From: Arthrobacter gengyunqii
GTDB taxonomy: Bacteria > Actinomycetota > Actinomycetes > Actinomycetales > Micrococcaceae
Direction of reading: 5' to 3'
NCBI RefSeq assembly: GCF_023022985.1
Contig: NZ_CP095461.1
Coordinates: forward strand, 496,001 to 560,000
Length of the DNA: 64,000 nt
Both the position numbers and the translations under genes were made by a program. The first letter of the stretch is position 1; each line of letters opens with the position of its first letter. A model generated the notes under the pieces. That model had not been told where the DNA came from and made no database searches. It saw nothing but the letters and a program-made list of their open reading frames with translations. Shown here in pieces: positions 1-7,355 of the stretch.

Positions 1-115
1 CCGCTTGAACCCTGCGGCGCGTGGACTCGGACACCTTCCCGTTGCCGCTGAGGGTGCGCGAAACCGTCGCTGATGAGACGCCGGCACGGGCGGCCACATC
101 TTTGATGCCTGCCAC
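1..115 (-). CDS. LacI-family transcriptional regulator, N-terminal fragment (cut by window start)
   Basis: The reverse strand encodes a GTG-started N-terminus (VAGIKDVAARAGVSSATVSR...) that is the classic LacI helix-turn-helix: Ala-x-x-Ala-Gly-Val-Ser, then Ala-Thr-Val-Ser-Arg. About 38 residues lie in the window and the ligand-binding domain lies beyond base 1. A GAGGAG Shine-Dalgarno sits 5 bases before the GTG. The gene follows the alpha-glucosidase gene on the same strand after about 90 bases. With two LacI-type operators just upstream of that enzyme, it is probably the local sugar-responsive repressor (MalR/AglR-like). The sugar it senses cannot be read from this fragment. Confidence 0.9.
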   Translation of the reverse strand, partial: MAGIKDVAARAGVSSATVSRTLSGNGKVSESTRRRVQA

Positions 116-203
116 GGTTTCTCCTCGGTTGGGCTGCTGCGGGGGCGGAGGGCCGGCAGCTAAACGGTTCTGCGGCACCGGGCCAGGCCCGGTGCCGCAG
201 GAA

Positions 204-1928
204 TTAGCTTAGCCGGAGCCAGACGGCGTGGTTGGGTGCCAGGATTCCTCCGGGGGCAGCCCCCGCTTCGCTGGTCACCAGCACCTCGCCCGCGGGAAGG
301 TCCACCGGATGGTTGCCCATGTTGAGCACCACCAGCACGTTGCCGTTGAGGAAGGCAACGACCGAGTCGCCGTCGACGTCCGGCCACCACGCGAGCGAAC
401 CGGCGCCGAGGGCATACTCCCTGCGAACGGCAAGCGCGCTGCGGTACAGATTCAGCGTTGACGCCGGGTCCTCGCGCTGGACGTCCCGGGCCAGTGATGC
501 CCAGTCGGCAGGCTGGGGCAGCCAGGCAGAGCCGGTGCTGCTGAAGCCGAAGCTGTCAGTCGACGCGTGCCACGGCAGGGGAACGCGGCAGCCGTCGCGG
601 CCCAGGCGCGCACCGCCGGTGCGGTGGTAGCTGGGGTCCTGGCGGTAATCGTGGGGCATGGTGGTGTGGTCCGGAAGACCCAGTTCTTCACCCTGGTACA
701 AATAGACGCCGCCGGGCAGCGCCAGCATCAGCAGCGTCGCGGCGCGGGCACGGGACAGCCCCAGTTCATAGTTGGGCTGCGGGTCCTCCGGACCCAGTCC
801 GTCTCCGGGACGCTCCTGGTGGCCTTCGATGCCGAAGCGCGTGGCATGGCGGACGACGTCGTGGTTGGACAGCACCCACGTGGTGGGCGCACCGACTTTG
901 TCGAAGGCCTCCAGCGAGGAGCCGACGACGTGGCGCACGGCGCCGGCGTGCCAGTCATGGTTCAGGTAAGCGAAGTTGAAGGTCTGGTGCATCTCATCGG
1001 GGCGGACCCAGTCGGACAGGCGGTCCAGCGGATCGATGGTGGCCTCGGCGCACAGGACGCGTTCGCCGTCGTACTCCTCCAGCAGTTTGCGCCAGGACCG
1101 GAAGATGTCGTGGACCTCAGGCTGGCCGAACATCGGAGCCTCGTGTCCCGGGAAACCGTCCGATGAGCAGCCGTCAGCACGGCCGCCCCAGTCCGGAAGG
1201 CCGGACTTCTTGATCAGGGCATGGGCAACGTCCACGCGGAAACCGCCGACGCCGCGGTCCAGCCAGAAGCGCAGCACGCGCTCAAACTCGGCACGGACCG
1301 CAGGATTGTCCCAGTTGAAGTCCGGCTGGGTGGAATCGAAGAGGTGCAGGTACCACTGGCCGGGAGTTCCGTCGGTGTTGTTGGTGCGGGTCCAGGCCGA
1401 TCCGCCAAAGTGGGACTGCCAGTTGTTGGGCGGAGCGTCACCGTTTTCGCCGGCACCGTCGCGGAAGATGAACATGTCACGCTCAGGAGAATTCTCCGGA
1501 GCGGCCAGGGCAGCCTGGAAGAGTGCATGTTCGTTGGAGCAGTGGTTGGGCACGAGGTCAACAATGATCCGGATGCCGTGGCCGGAGGCCTCGGTGACGA
1601 GGGCATCAAAATCGTCCAGCGTTCCGAACAGGGGATCGACGGAGCAGTAGTCGGCGACGTCGTAGCCTGCGTCATTCTGCGGCGACTTGAAGAACGGCGA
1701 AAGCCACAGCGCGTCAATGTCCAGTTCGGCCAGGGACGCCATCTCCGCCGTAATGCCGGGAAGATCGCCAATGCCGTCACCGCTGAGATCGCGGAAGGAG
1801 CGCGGATAGACCTGGTAGATCACTGACGAGCGCCACCACTGGCGGTCGCGCTCGCTGGAGGCAGCGTGAAGGGGAATGAGGGCGGGGGAGGCGTCAGGGC
1901 CAGGGCTGGAGATAACGTCGCTGAGCAT
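204..1928 (-). CDS. GH13 alpha-glucosidase (oligo-1,6-glucosidase/alpha-amylase family)
   Basis: A 574-residue cytoplasmic enzyme predicted to release glucose from alpha-glucosides imported by the neighbouring ABC transporter. The GH13 signature regions appear in order: DLVPNH at about 124-129, GFRVDVAH with the nucleophile Asp233, the general acid Glu295 (CAEAT), and SNHD with the transition-state stabiliser Asp357. There is no signal peptide. I chose the ATG at 1928 because an AGGA lies 8 bases upstream; an in-frame ATG at 1937 and a longer reading frame to 2090 exist but have poorer ribosome sites and lack family similarity. It is divergent from the malE-like gene. Substrate (maltose, isomaltose, sucrose or trehalose-like) is not decided by sequence inspection. 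Confidence 0.93.
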   Translation of the reverse strand: MLSDVISSPGPDASPALIPLHAASSERDRQWWRSSVIYQVYPRSFRDLSGDGIGDLPGITAEMASLAELDIDALWLSPFFKSPQNDAGYDVADYCSVDPLFGTLDDFDALVTEASGHGIRIIVDLVPNHCSNEHALFQAALAAPENSPERDMFIFRDGAGENGDAPPNNWQSHFGGSAWTRTNNTDGTPGQWYLHLFDSTQPDFNWDNPAVRAEFERVLRFWLDRGVGGFRVDVAHALIKKSGLPDWGGRADGCSSDGFPGHEAPMFGQPEVHDIFRSWRKLLEEYDGERVLCAEATIDPLDRLSDWVRPDEMHQTFNFAYLNHDWHAGAVRHVVGSSLEAFDKVGAPTTWVLSNHDVVRHATRFGIEGHQERPGDGLGPEDPQPNYELGLSRARAATLLMLALPGGVYLYQGEELGLPDHTTMPHDYRQDPSYHRTGGARLGRDGCRVPLPWHASTDSFGFSSTGSAWLPQPADWASLARDVQREDPASTLNLYRSALAVRREYALGAGSLAWWPDVDGDSVVAFLNGNVLVVLNMGNHPVDLPAGEVLVTSEAGAAPGGILAPNHAVWLRLS

Positions 1929-1960
1929 GGGTGCCATCCTAGGGGGCTTCCAACCATAAA

Positions 1961-1974
1961 TGAAAACGCTTACA
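1961..1974. promoter_or_regulatory. LacI-type operator, glucosidase side
   Basis: The 14-mer TGAAAACGCTTACA matches the common LacI/CcpA-family operator form (TGnAAnCGnTTnCA) and ends 33 bases before the glucosidase ATG, a normal place for repression of the leftward promoter. A related copy occurs at 2095-2108. The assignment to the adjacent LacI regulator is inference. Confidence 0.7.
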
Positions 1975-2094
1975 CCGCACCGTTCCAGTGCTAAGACTGC
2001 TGATAATTCCGGGCCTGCTCCATGGAAGCGGCGCGGGAGCCGCACCCGGTTGGTCCTCGTTCTGTGACGTAGATCTGTGATTGGACGCACAACG

Positions 2095-2108
2095 TGTACG
2101 CGCTTACA
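2095..2108. promoter_or_regulatory. LacI-type operator, transporter side
   Basis: TGTACGCGCTTACA is a near-perfect palindrome with the central CGCG/TTACA layout of LacI-family sites and closely resembles the site at 1961-1974. It lies about 130 bases before the malE ATG and would repress the rightward importer operon. The two sites are 134 bases apart centre to centre, compatible with cooperative or looped repression. Confidence 0.7.
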
Positions 2109-2238
2109 CTTTCTCCATGCTTAGGTCCCGACGGAGACTCTCCGTTTGCTCCTGACCCTTGCGCTGCGAGAGCACAGGGAGGGCTCGGGTGCTGCCTGAG
2201 AAAGCCGGACACCATTGAAAACTAGGAGAGGTACACCA

Positions 2239-3525
2239 ATGAAGGTGCACACCACGGGAACGACGGCGTTTGGCCGCCGTTCCTTCGCTCTCGGGGCCGT
2301 TTCGGTCACCGCTGCCCTTGTCCTCAGTGCCTGCGGCGGCAGTGACGCCGCCGAAAGCACGGACTCCACCGATCTGGCCAGCGCCGGCGCCACCACCCTC
2401 ACCATGTGGGTTGACGCGGAGCGTTCCCCGGCCCTGACCGATGTCACTGCCCAGTTCAAGGAAGACACCGGCATTGAGATCAAGCTGGTGACCAAGGACT
2501 TCGAGCAGGTCTCGGACGACTTCATCACCCAGGTTCCCACCGGCAAGGGCCCGGACCTGATCGTGGGCCCGCACGACTGGCTGGGCAAGTTCGTCCAGAA
2601 CGGCGTGATTGCGCCGATCGAGCTGGGCGACAAGGCGGCAGACTTCCAGGAATCCTCCGTCGCAGCGATGACGTATGAGGGCAGCACCTACGGCGTTCCC
2701 TACTCCATCGAAAACATTGGCCTGCTGCGCAACGCCGACCTGGTTCCCGAACCGGCAACCACCATGGACGAAGTCATCGCCAACGGCAAGGCTGCCGTCG
2801 AAAAGGGTGCCGAGTTCCCGTTCCTGGTGGGCATGGACCCCAAGCAGGGCGACCCGTACCACCTGTACCCGTTCCAGACTTCCATGGGCGTACCCGTCTT
2901 CGGAACTGACGAGACCGGCGGCTACGACGCCTCCAAGCTGGAGCTGGGCAACGAAAACGGTGCTGCCTTCGCCGCCAAGGTGAAGGAATGGGGCGAGGGC
3001 GGAGCAGGCATCCTGAACTCCAACATCACCGCAGACATCGCCAAGGAAAAGTTCAACGCCGGGGCCTCCCCGTACTTCCTGACCGGCCCGTGGAACGTGC
3101 CGCTGGCCCAGGAAGCCGGCATCAACGTCGTCGTCGACCCGCTTCCCACCACCGGTGACCAGCCCGCCCAGCCCTTCATCGGCGTCAACGGCTTCTTCAT
3201 CAGCTCCAAGAGCCAGAACTCCCTGGCCGCCACTGAGTTTGCCCTGAACTACCTCACCACCGAGGCTGTCCAGGACGCCATGTTCGAAGGCGGCGGACGT
3301 CCGCCCGCCCTGACCGCATCGTTCGACAAAGCAGCCGAAGACCCGATCGTCGAAGCCTTCGGCAAGATCGGCGCCGACGGCGTCCCCATGCCGGCCATCC
3401 CGGAAATGGGCGCCGTCTGGGCTGACTGGGGCGGCACCGAACTCGCCCTGATCAAGGGCCAGGGCGATCCCGCAGAATCCTGGGCAAAGATGGTCAGCAA
3501 CGTCGAAGCCAAGATCGCCAAGTAG
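2239..3525 (+). CDS. Extracellular sugar-binding lipoprotein of an ABC importer (MalE-like)
   Basis: A 428-residue family 1 solute-binding protein. The N-terminus has a twin Arg/basic region, a hydrophobic stretch and a lipobox LSAC with the lipidated Cys at residue 32, so it should be anchored to the outer face of the membrane. The mature part has the periplasmic-binding-protein pattern (LTMWVDAERSPAL... near its start; DLIVGPHDWLGKF). I chose the ATG at 2239, preceded by AGGAGAGG with 7-base spacing, over a TTG at 2215. It is the first gene of a malEFG-type operon divergent from an alpha-glucosidase, so maltose, maltodextrin or another alpha-glucoside is the likely ligand; the exact sugar is uncertain. 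Confidence 0.93.
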   Translation: MKVHTTGTTAFGRRSFALGAVSVTAALVLSACGGSDAAESTDSTDLASAGATTLTMWVDAERSPALTDVTAQFKEDTGIEIKLVTKDFEQVSDDFITQVPTGKGPDLIVGPHDWLGKFVQNGVIAPIELGDKAADFQESSVAAMTYEGSTYGVPYSIENIGLLRNADLVPEPATTMDEVIANGKAAVEKGAEFPFLVGMDPKQGDPYHLYPFQTSMGVPVFGTDETGGYDASKLELGNENGAAFAAKVKEWGEGGAGILNSNITADIAKEKFNAGASPYFLTGPWNVPLAQEAGINVVVDPLPTTGDQPAQPFIGVNGFFISSKSQNSLAATEFALNYLTTEAVQDAMFEGGGRPPALTASFDKAAEDPIVEAFGKIGADGVPMPAIPEMGAVWADWGGTELALIKGQGDPAESWAKMVSNVEAKIAK

Positions 3526-3555
3526 TCCGGCATCAGCCGTACCTGAGATAGACAC

Positions 3556-3632
3556 GTCCGCCGGCGCATACGCCGGCGGACAAGGTATCCGGGCCGGGAC
3601 GCCGCCCAGTTTCTGAGCGGTGTCCCGGCCCG
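3556..3632 (+). other. Tandem intercistronic hairpins between malE- and malF-like genes
   Basis: Two strong inverted repeats fill the 129-base gap. The first has perfect 11-base arms (3556-3566 and 3571-3581) around a CATA loop. The second pairs 3590-3600 with 3622-3632 and is extended inward by 3602-3605 with 3617-3620. Neither is followed by a T-run, so they look less like terminators than like 3'-end stabilisers or attenuators that keep the binding-protein mRNA more abundant than the permease mRNA. Confidence 0.75.
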
Positions 3633-3654
3633 AACCGGTTCAAGGAGAACCCCG

Positions 3655-5262
3655 ATGGTTGACCAGCTGGACACCCCTGTCCGCTCCCGCACTCCCGCAG
3701 CGCACAAGAAACCCCGCCGCAGCCCCGATTCAACAGCAGGCCTGCTCGCTAAAATCCTGCTCCTGGGCCTGACGGATGCGTTTGCCGTATACGTCCTTAT
3801 GGCCCTGTTCATGAGTGAGAAATGGCTCATTCTTGCCGTTGCCGCCGCCGTAACGGTGCTCATCAACTGGATCTACCTGCGGCGCGGGGGTCTCCCGGCC
3901 AAGTATCTGGCCCCCGGCGTCCTGTTCCTGCTGATCTTCCAGGTCTTTGTGGTGGTGTACAGCGGCTACGTGGCGTTCACCAACTACGGCGACGGGCACA
4001 ACAGCACCAAGGCTGATGCGATTTCCTCCATTTCCATGAGCGCGCAGAAACGCGTTCCGGATTCTCCTGCCTATCAGGTGTCCGTGGTGGAAAAGGATGA
4101 CGTCCTGTCCTTGCTGGTCACCGATCCCGACGGCGGCGTGCGCATCGGCACCACCGGAGAACCGCTGGAGGACGTCGAAGACGCCCAAATGGGCGGCGCC
4201 GGCAAAGCCGTGGGCGCCGACGGCTACCGGACCCTGAACTTTAACGAACTGCTGTCCGTCCAGCAGGACATCACCGCCATCAAGGTTCCGCTTTCGGAAG
4301 ACCTCGATGACGGCATCCTGCAGACCGCCGACGGTTCCAACGCCTACGTCTTCAAGCCGGTCCTGGTTTACGACGAGGCGGCTGACACCTTCACGGACAC
4401 CGAGACCGGCGTGGTCTACGCCGCCGGCGGTGAAGGCTCCTATGTCTCGGACAACGGCGAACGCCTGGCCACCGGCTGGAAGGTGGGCGTGGGCTTCGAC
4501 AACTTCAAGACGGCCTTCACCGATCCTGACCTGCGCGGCCCGCTGGTCAGCGTCATCCTCTGGACCTTCACCTTTGCCCTGGGATCGGTGCTGCTGTGCT
4601 TCGGACTGGGTCTGTTCCTGGCACTGACGTTCAACCACCCGAACCTGCGCGGCAAGAAGATCTACCGCACCATCATGATTCTGCCTTACGCGTTCCCTGC
4701 GTTCCTGGCCGGACTGGTGTGGTCCGGAATGCTCAACCAGGAATTCGGCTTCATCAACGAAGCACTCTTCGGCGGGGCGGACATTCCTTGGCTGACCGAC
4801 CCGTGGCTGGCCAAGTTCAGCGTGCTGCTCGTGAACACCTGGCTGGGCTTCCCCTACATGTTCCTGGTCTGCACCGGAGCCCTGCAGTCCCTGCCGGAGG
4901 ACGTCAATGAAGCAGCACGCATGGACGGTGCTTCGGCCTGGCGGATCTTCCGTTCCATCAAGCTGCCGCTGCTGCTGGTTTCCACCGCTCCGCTGCTGAT
5001 CTCGACCTTTGCCTTCAACTTCAACAACTTCAACGTGATCTTCATGCTCACCGGCGGCGGGCCGCGGTTCTCCGACACCAACATGGACATCGGCGCCACG
5101 GATTTGCTGATCACCCTGGTCTACAAGGTGGCGTTCGGGCAGGGCTCAGGGCGTGACTATGGCCTGGCCAGCGCGTTGGCGGTCATCATCTTCATCATCG
5201 TTGCAGTCATCTCAGCGGTCAGCTTCCGGCAGACCAAGGCGCTGGAGGAAGTGAACTCATGA
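3655..5262 (+). CDS. ABC sugar transporter permease, MalF type
   Basis: A 535-residue inner-membrane permease. Three hydrophobic segments lie within about residues 30-106, followed by a long polar extracytoplasmic loop (about 107-297) like the P2 loop of MalF, then the transmembrane core. The ATPase-coupling EAA loop is visible at about 416-437 (NEAARMDGASAWRIF). The length is close to classical MalF and much longer than the usual 290-320 residues of CUT1 permeases, which favours a maltose/maltodextrin-type system. An AAGGAG precedes the ATG. The stop overlaps the start of the next permease by 4 bases (ATGA). No ATPase is encoded here, so a shared MsmK-type ATPase elsewhere is expected. Confidence 0.93.
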   Translation: MVDQLDTPVRSRTPAAHKKPRRSPDSTAGLLAKILLLGLTDAFAVYVLMALFMSEKWLILAVAAAVTVLINWIYLRRGGLPAKYLAPGVLFLLIFQVFVVVYSGYVAFTNYGDGHNSTKADAISSISMSAQKRVPDSPAYQVSVVEKDDVLSLLVTDPDGGVRIGTTGEPLEDVEDAQMGGAGKAVGADGYRTLNFNELLSVQQDITAIKVPLSEDLDDGILQTADGSNAYVFKPVLVYDEAADTFTDTETGVVYAAGGEGSYVSDNGERLATGWKVGVGFDNFKTAFTDPDLRGPLVSVILWTFTFALGSVLLCFGLGLFLALTFNHPNLRGKKIYRTIMILPYAFPAFLAGLVWSGMLNQEFGFINEALFGGADIPWLTDPWLAKFSVLLVNTWLGFPYMFLVCTGALQSLPEDVNEAARMDGASAWRIFRSIKLPLLLVSTAPLLISTFAFNFNNFNVIFMLTGGGPRFSDTNMDIGATDLLITLVYKVAFGQGSGRDYGLASALAVIIFIIVAVISAVSFRQTKALEEVNS

Positions 5263-6197
5263 GTAATTCGACTCTGACCCCGGCAGGCAAGGGCGCCGCG
5301 GAACGCACCGCAGGCACCGTCACGGCTGCCCAGCCGCGCAAAAGCTTTGGACACTGGTTCCGTGACAAGGGCTGGCGCCACCTGGTGGGCGTGGTCATGG
5401 GCGTATTTGCCCTCTTCCCCCTGGCCTACGTGCTCTCAGCCGCACTGAGCCCCACGGGAACGCTGGTCTCGGCCAACGGCCTGTTCACCACCATCGCGTT
5501 CGACAACTTCATCGACCTGTTCTCGGATCCGCAGAAGCCCTTCGCCAAGTGGTTCATGAACACGCTCATCGTCGGGCTGATTACCAGCGCGGGGACCGTC
5601 TTCCTCGGCGCCCTGGCCGCTTACTCGTTCTCCCGGATGCGGTTCACCGGCCGCCGGTTCGGGCTGATGAGCCTGATGCTTCTGCAGATGTTCCCGCAGA
5701 TGCTCGGCGTCGTGGCGATTTTCCTGCTGCTCAGCGGGATCTCCGACGTCGTGCCCTGGCTGGGCCTGGGCAGCCAGACCGGCCTGATCATGGTCTACCT
5801 TGGCGGAGCGCTGGGCGTGAACACCTATCTGATGTACGGGTTCTTCAATACTGTGCCGAAGTCCCTGGATGAGGCGGCGCGCATCGACGGCGCCAGCCAC
5901 GTCCAGATCTTCTTCACGATCATCCTGCGGCTGGTCACTCCCATTCTGGCCATCGTGGGACTGCTGTCCTTCATCACGGCCACCGGCGAATTCCTCATCG
6001 CATCCATTGTCCTGAATGATCCGGACGCCCAAACCCTGGCCGTGGGCCTCTACTCCTTCGTAGGGGACAGCCAGTCCCGCACCTGGGGCGTGTTCGCCGC
6101 CGGCGCGGTTCTTGCAGCGCTGCCTGTCATGGCACTGTTCCTGTTCCTGCAGCGGTTCATTTCCTCCGGGCTCACCGCCGGAGCCGTCAAGGGCTAG
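5259..6197 (+). CDS. ABC sugar transporter permease, MalG type
   Basis: A 312-residue permease that pairs with the MalF-like protein to form the translocation pore. The coupling loop DEAARIDGASHVQIF lies at about residues 204-218, and about six hydrophobic segments are visible. The first 30 residues are polar and cytoplasmic. The ATG overlaps the upstream TGA (ATGA), showing translational coupling. The gene ends in a CTAG shared with the convergent aldo/keto reductase stop. Confidence 0.93.
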   Translation: MSNSTLTPAGKGAAERTAGTVTAAQPRKSFGHWFRDKGWRHLVGVVMGVFALFPLAYVLSAALSPTGTLVSANGLFTTIAFDNFIDLFSDPQKPFAKWFMNTLIVGLITSAGTVFLGALAAYSFSRMRFTGRRFGLMSLMLLQMFPQMLGVVAIFLLLSGISDVVPWLGLGSQTGLIMVYLGGALGVNTYLMYGFFNTVPKSLDEAARIDGASHVQIFFTIILRLVTPILAIVGLLSFITATGEFLIASIVLNDPDAQTLAVGLYSFVGDSQSRTWGVFAAGAVLAALPVMALFLFLQRFISSGLTAGAVKG

Positions 6198-7171
6198 AAC
6201 CCCACCACGGGGCGGGGAGTGTAGCCCTGCTCCAGCTCGTCCAGGTCCTCCGGCGAGAGCCGGAGGTCCAGGGCGGCCACCGCATCATCCACGTGCCCGA
6301 CGTCGGAAGCGCCAACCAGCGGCGCGGTCACCACCGGGTGGGCCAAGACCCACGCCAAGGCCACCCGTGCACGCGGAACGCCGTGGCGCAGCGCCACCCT
6401 GAGGACGGCGTCGGCGACGGCCCGGTTGGCATCTTCGGAGCCCGCATAGAGCGAGTGGCCCAGTTCATCCTGCTGCTGCCGCCGGGTGACGTCATCCCAC
6501 GGTCGTGCCAGCCGGCCCCGGGCCAACGGCGAGTAGGCCAGCACTCCGGTCCCTGTCGCCACGCACAGGGGCAGCATTTCCCGCTCCTCCTCGCGATAGA
6601 CCAAGTTATAGTGGGCCTGCATGGTGACGAACGGGGACCATCCGTGCGCCTGCTGCAGGGTCAGTGCCCGGGCAAACTGCCAGGCGTGCATGGTGGAGGC
6701 CCCCAGATAACGGACTTTTCCTGCCCGCACCAGGCCGTCCAGAGTTTCCAGTGTTTCCTCCAGTGGAGTGGAAGCATCCCAGCGGTGCACCTGGTAAAGG
6801 TCGATGTAGTCAGTGCCGAGGCGTTTCAGGCTCTCATCCACCTGCCAGAGGATGTGTTTGCGGGACAGGCCCCACCCGTTGGGGCCGGGTGCCATTTGAC
6901 CGTGCACCTTGGTGGCGATCACCAGCTCGTCGCGGCGGGCATGCTTCAGCACGGTGGCGCCCAGCATGCATTCGCTGTCCCCGGTGGAGTAAACGTTGGC
7001 GGTATCGAAGAAATTGATTCCCAATTCCACTGCCCGGCGCAGGATGGCAGAGGATTCAGGTTCGCGCAGGGTCCAGCCGTGCATTCCTTGATGCGGGTTG
7101 CCGAACGTCATGCATCCCAGCCCCACGGCAGAGACTGTGGCTCCTGAGTTGCCTAGTTTTACGTATTCCAT
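6194..7171 (-). CDS. Aldo/keto reductase
   Basis: A 325-residue NAD(P)H-dependent aldo/keto reductase with a TIM-barrel fold, of the YdhF/Tas-like branch. The catalytic tetrad can be read: Asp56, Tyr61 (FDTANVY), Lys88 (VIATKVHG) and His129 (LYQVHRWD). The start MEYVKLGNSG is typical for the family. The stop codon lies in the CTAG shared with the end of malG, so the two convergent genes overlap by 4 bases. Substrate is unknown. A 19-base tandem duplication occurs in its leader (7180-7216). Confidence 0.92.
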   Translation of the reverse strand: MEYVKLGNSGATVSAVGLGCMTFGNPHQGMHGWTLREPESSAILRRAVELGINFFDTANVYSTGDSECMLGATVLKHARRDELVIATKVHGQMAPGPNGWGLSRKHILWQVDESLKRLGTDYIDLYQVHRWDASTPLEETLETLDGLVRAGKVRYLGASTMHAWQFARALTLQQAHGWSPFVTMQAHYNLVYREEEREMLPLCVATGTGVLAYSPLARGRLARPWDDVTRRQQQDELGHSLYAGSEDANRAVADAVLRVALRHGVPRARVALAWVLAHPVVTAPLVGASDVGHVDDAVAALDLRLSPEDLDELEQGYTPRPVVGF

Positions 7172-7179
7172 GCCTGACC

Positions 7180-7216
7180 CTCATGCCTTGAAGATGCCCT
7201 CATGCCTTGAAGATGC
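7180..7216. repeat. 19-bp tandem duplication upstream of aldo/keto reductase
   Basis: The unit CTCATGCCTTGAAGATGCC occurs at 7180 and again from 7199, with only its last base differing in the second copy. It lies 9 bases upstream of the aldo/keto reductase ATG, in the 5' leader. It looks like a recent slippage duplication; no function is claimed. Confidence 0.85.
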
Positions 7217-7344
7217 TCTGCACAGCGGTCCTGCGCCGCTCGTATCGGCGATGCTACCGGTGGCTCGAGACCAAATAACAGGGGACTCAGCCTCCCGGCT
7301 GCCGTAAGACCCCAACACCCTGCCACGGACGGCTTTTCCAGACC

Positions 7345-7350
7345 TATACT
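7345..7350 (+). promoter_or_regulatory. -10 box implying a leaderless transcript for the CHAD gene
   Basis: TATACT is an excellent actinobacterial -10 hexamer and ends 5 bases before the ATG at 7356. Transcription would start at about the ATG itself. No Shine-Dalgarno is present before that ATG, consistent with leaderless translation, which is common in Actinobacteria. Confidence 0.6.
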
Positions 7351-7355
7351 GAGCC

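Larger units (their letters stand above)
1929..2238. promoter_or_regulatory. Divergent control region of the alpha-glucoside locus
   Basis: This 310-base gap separates the alpha-glucosidase gene (leftward) from the malE-like gene (rightward). It holds two LacI-type operator candidates (listed separately), one 33 bases before the glucosidase start and one about 130 bases before malE. The malE start has a strong AGGAGAGG ribosome site. I could not pick confident -35/-10 pairs for either direction. No additional gene is apparent; the longer frames across it are upstream extensions or antisense shadows. Confidence 0.7.

Noticed and set aside
2104..3555. A 483-codon - strand frame opposite the malE-like gene
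   Set aside because: Antisense to a lipoprotein gene with a strong ribosome site and lipobox; the composition is of the shadow type.
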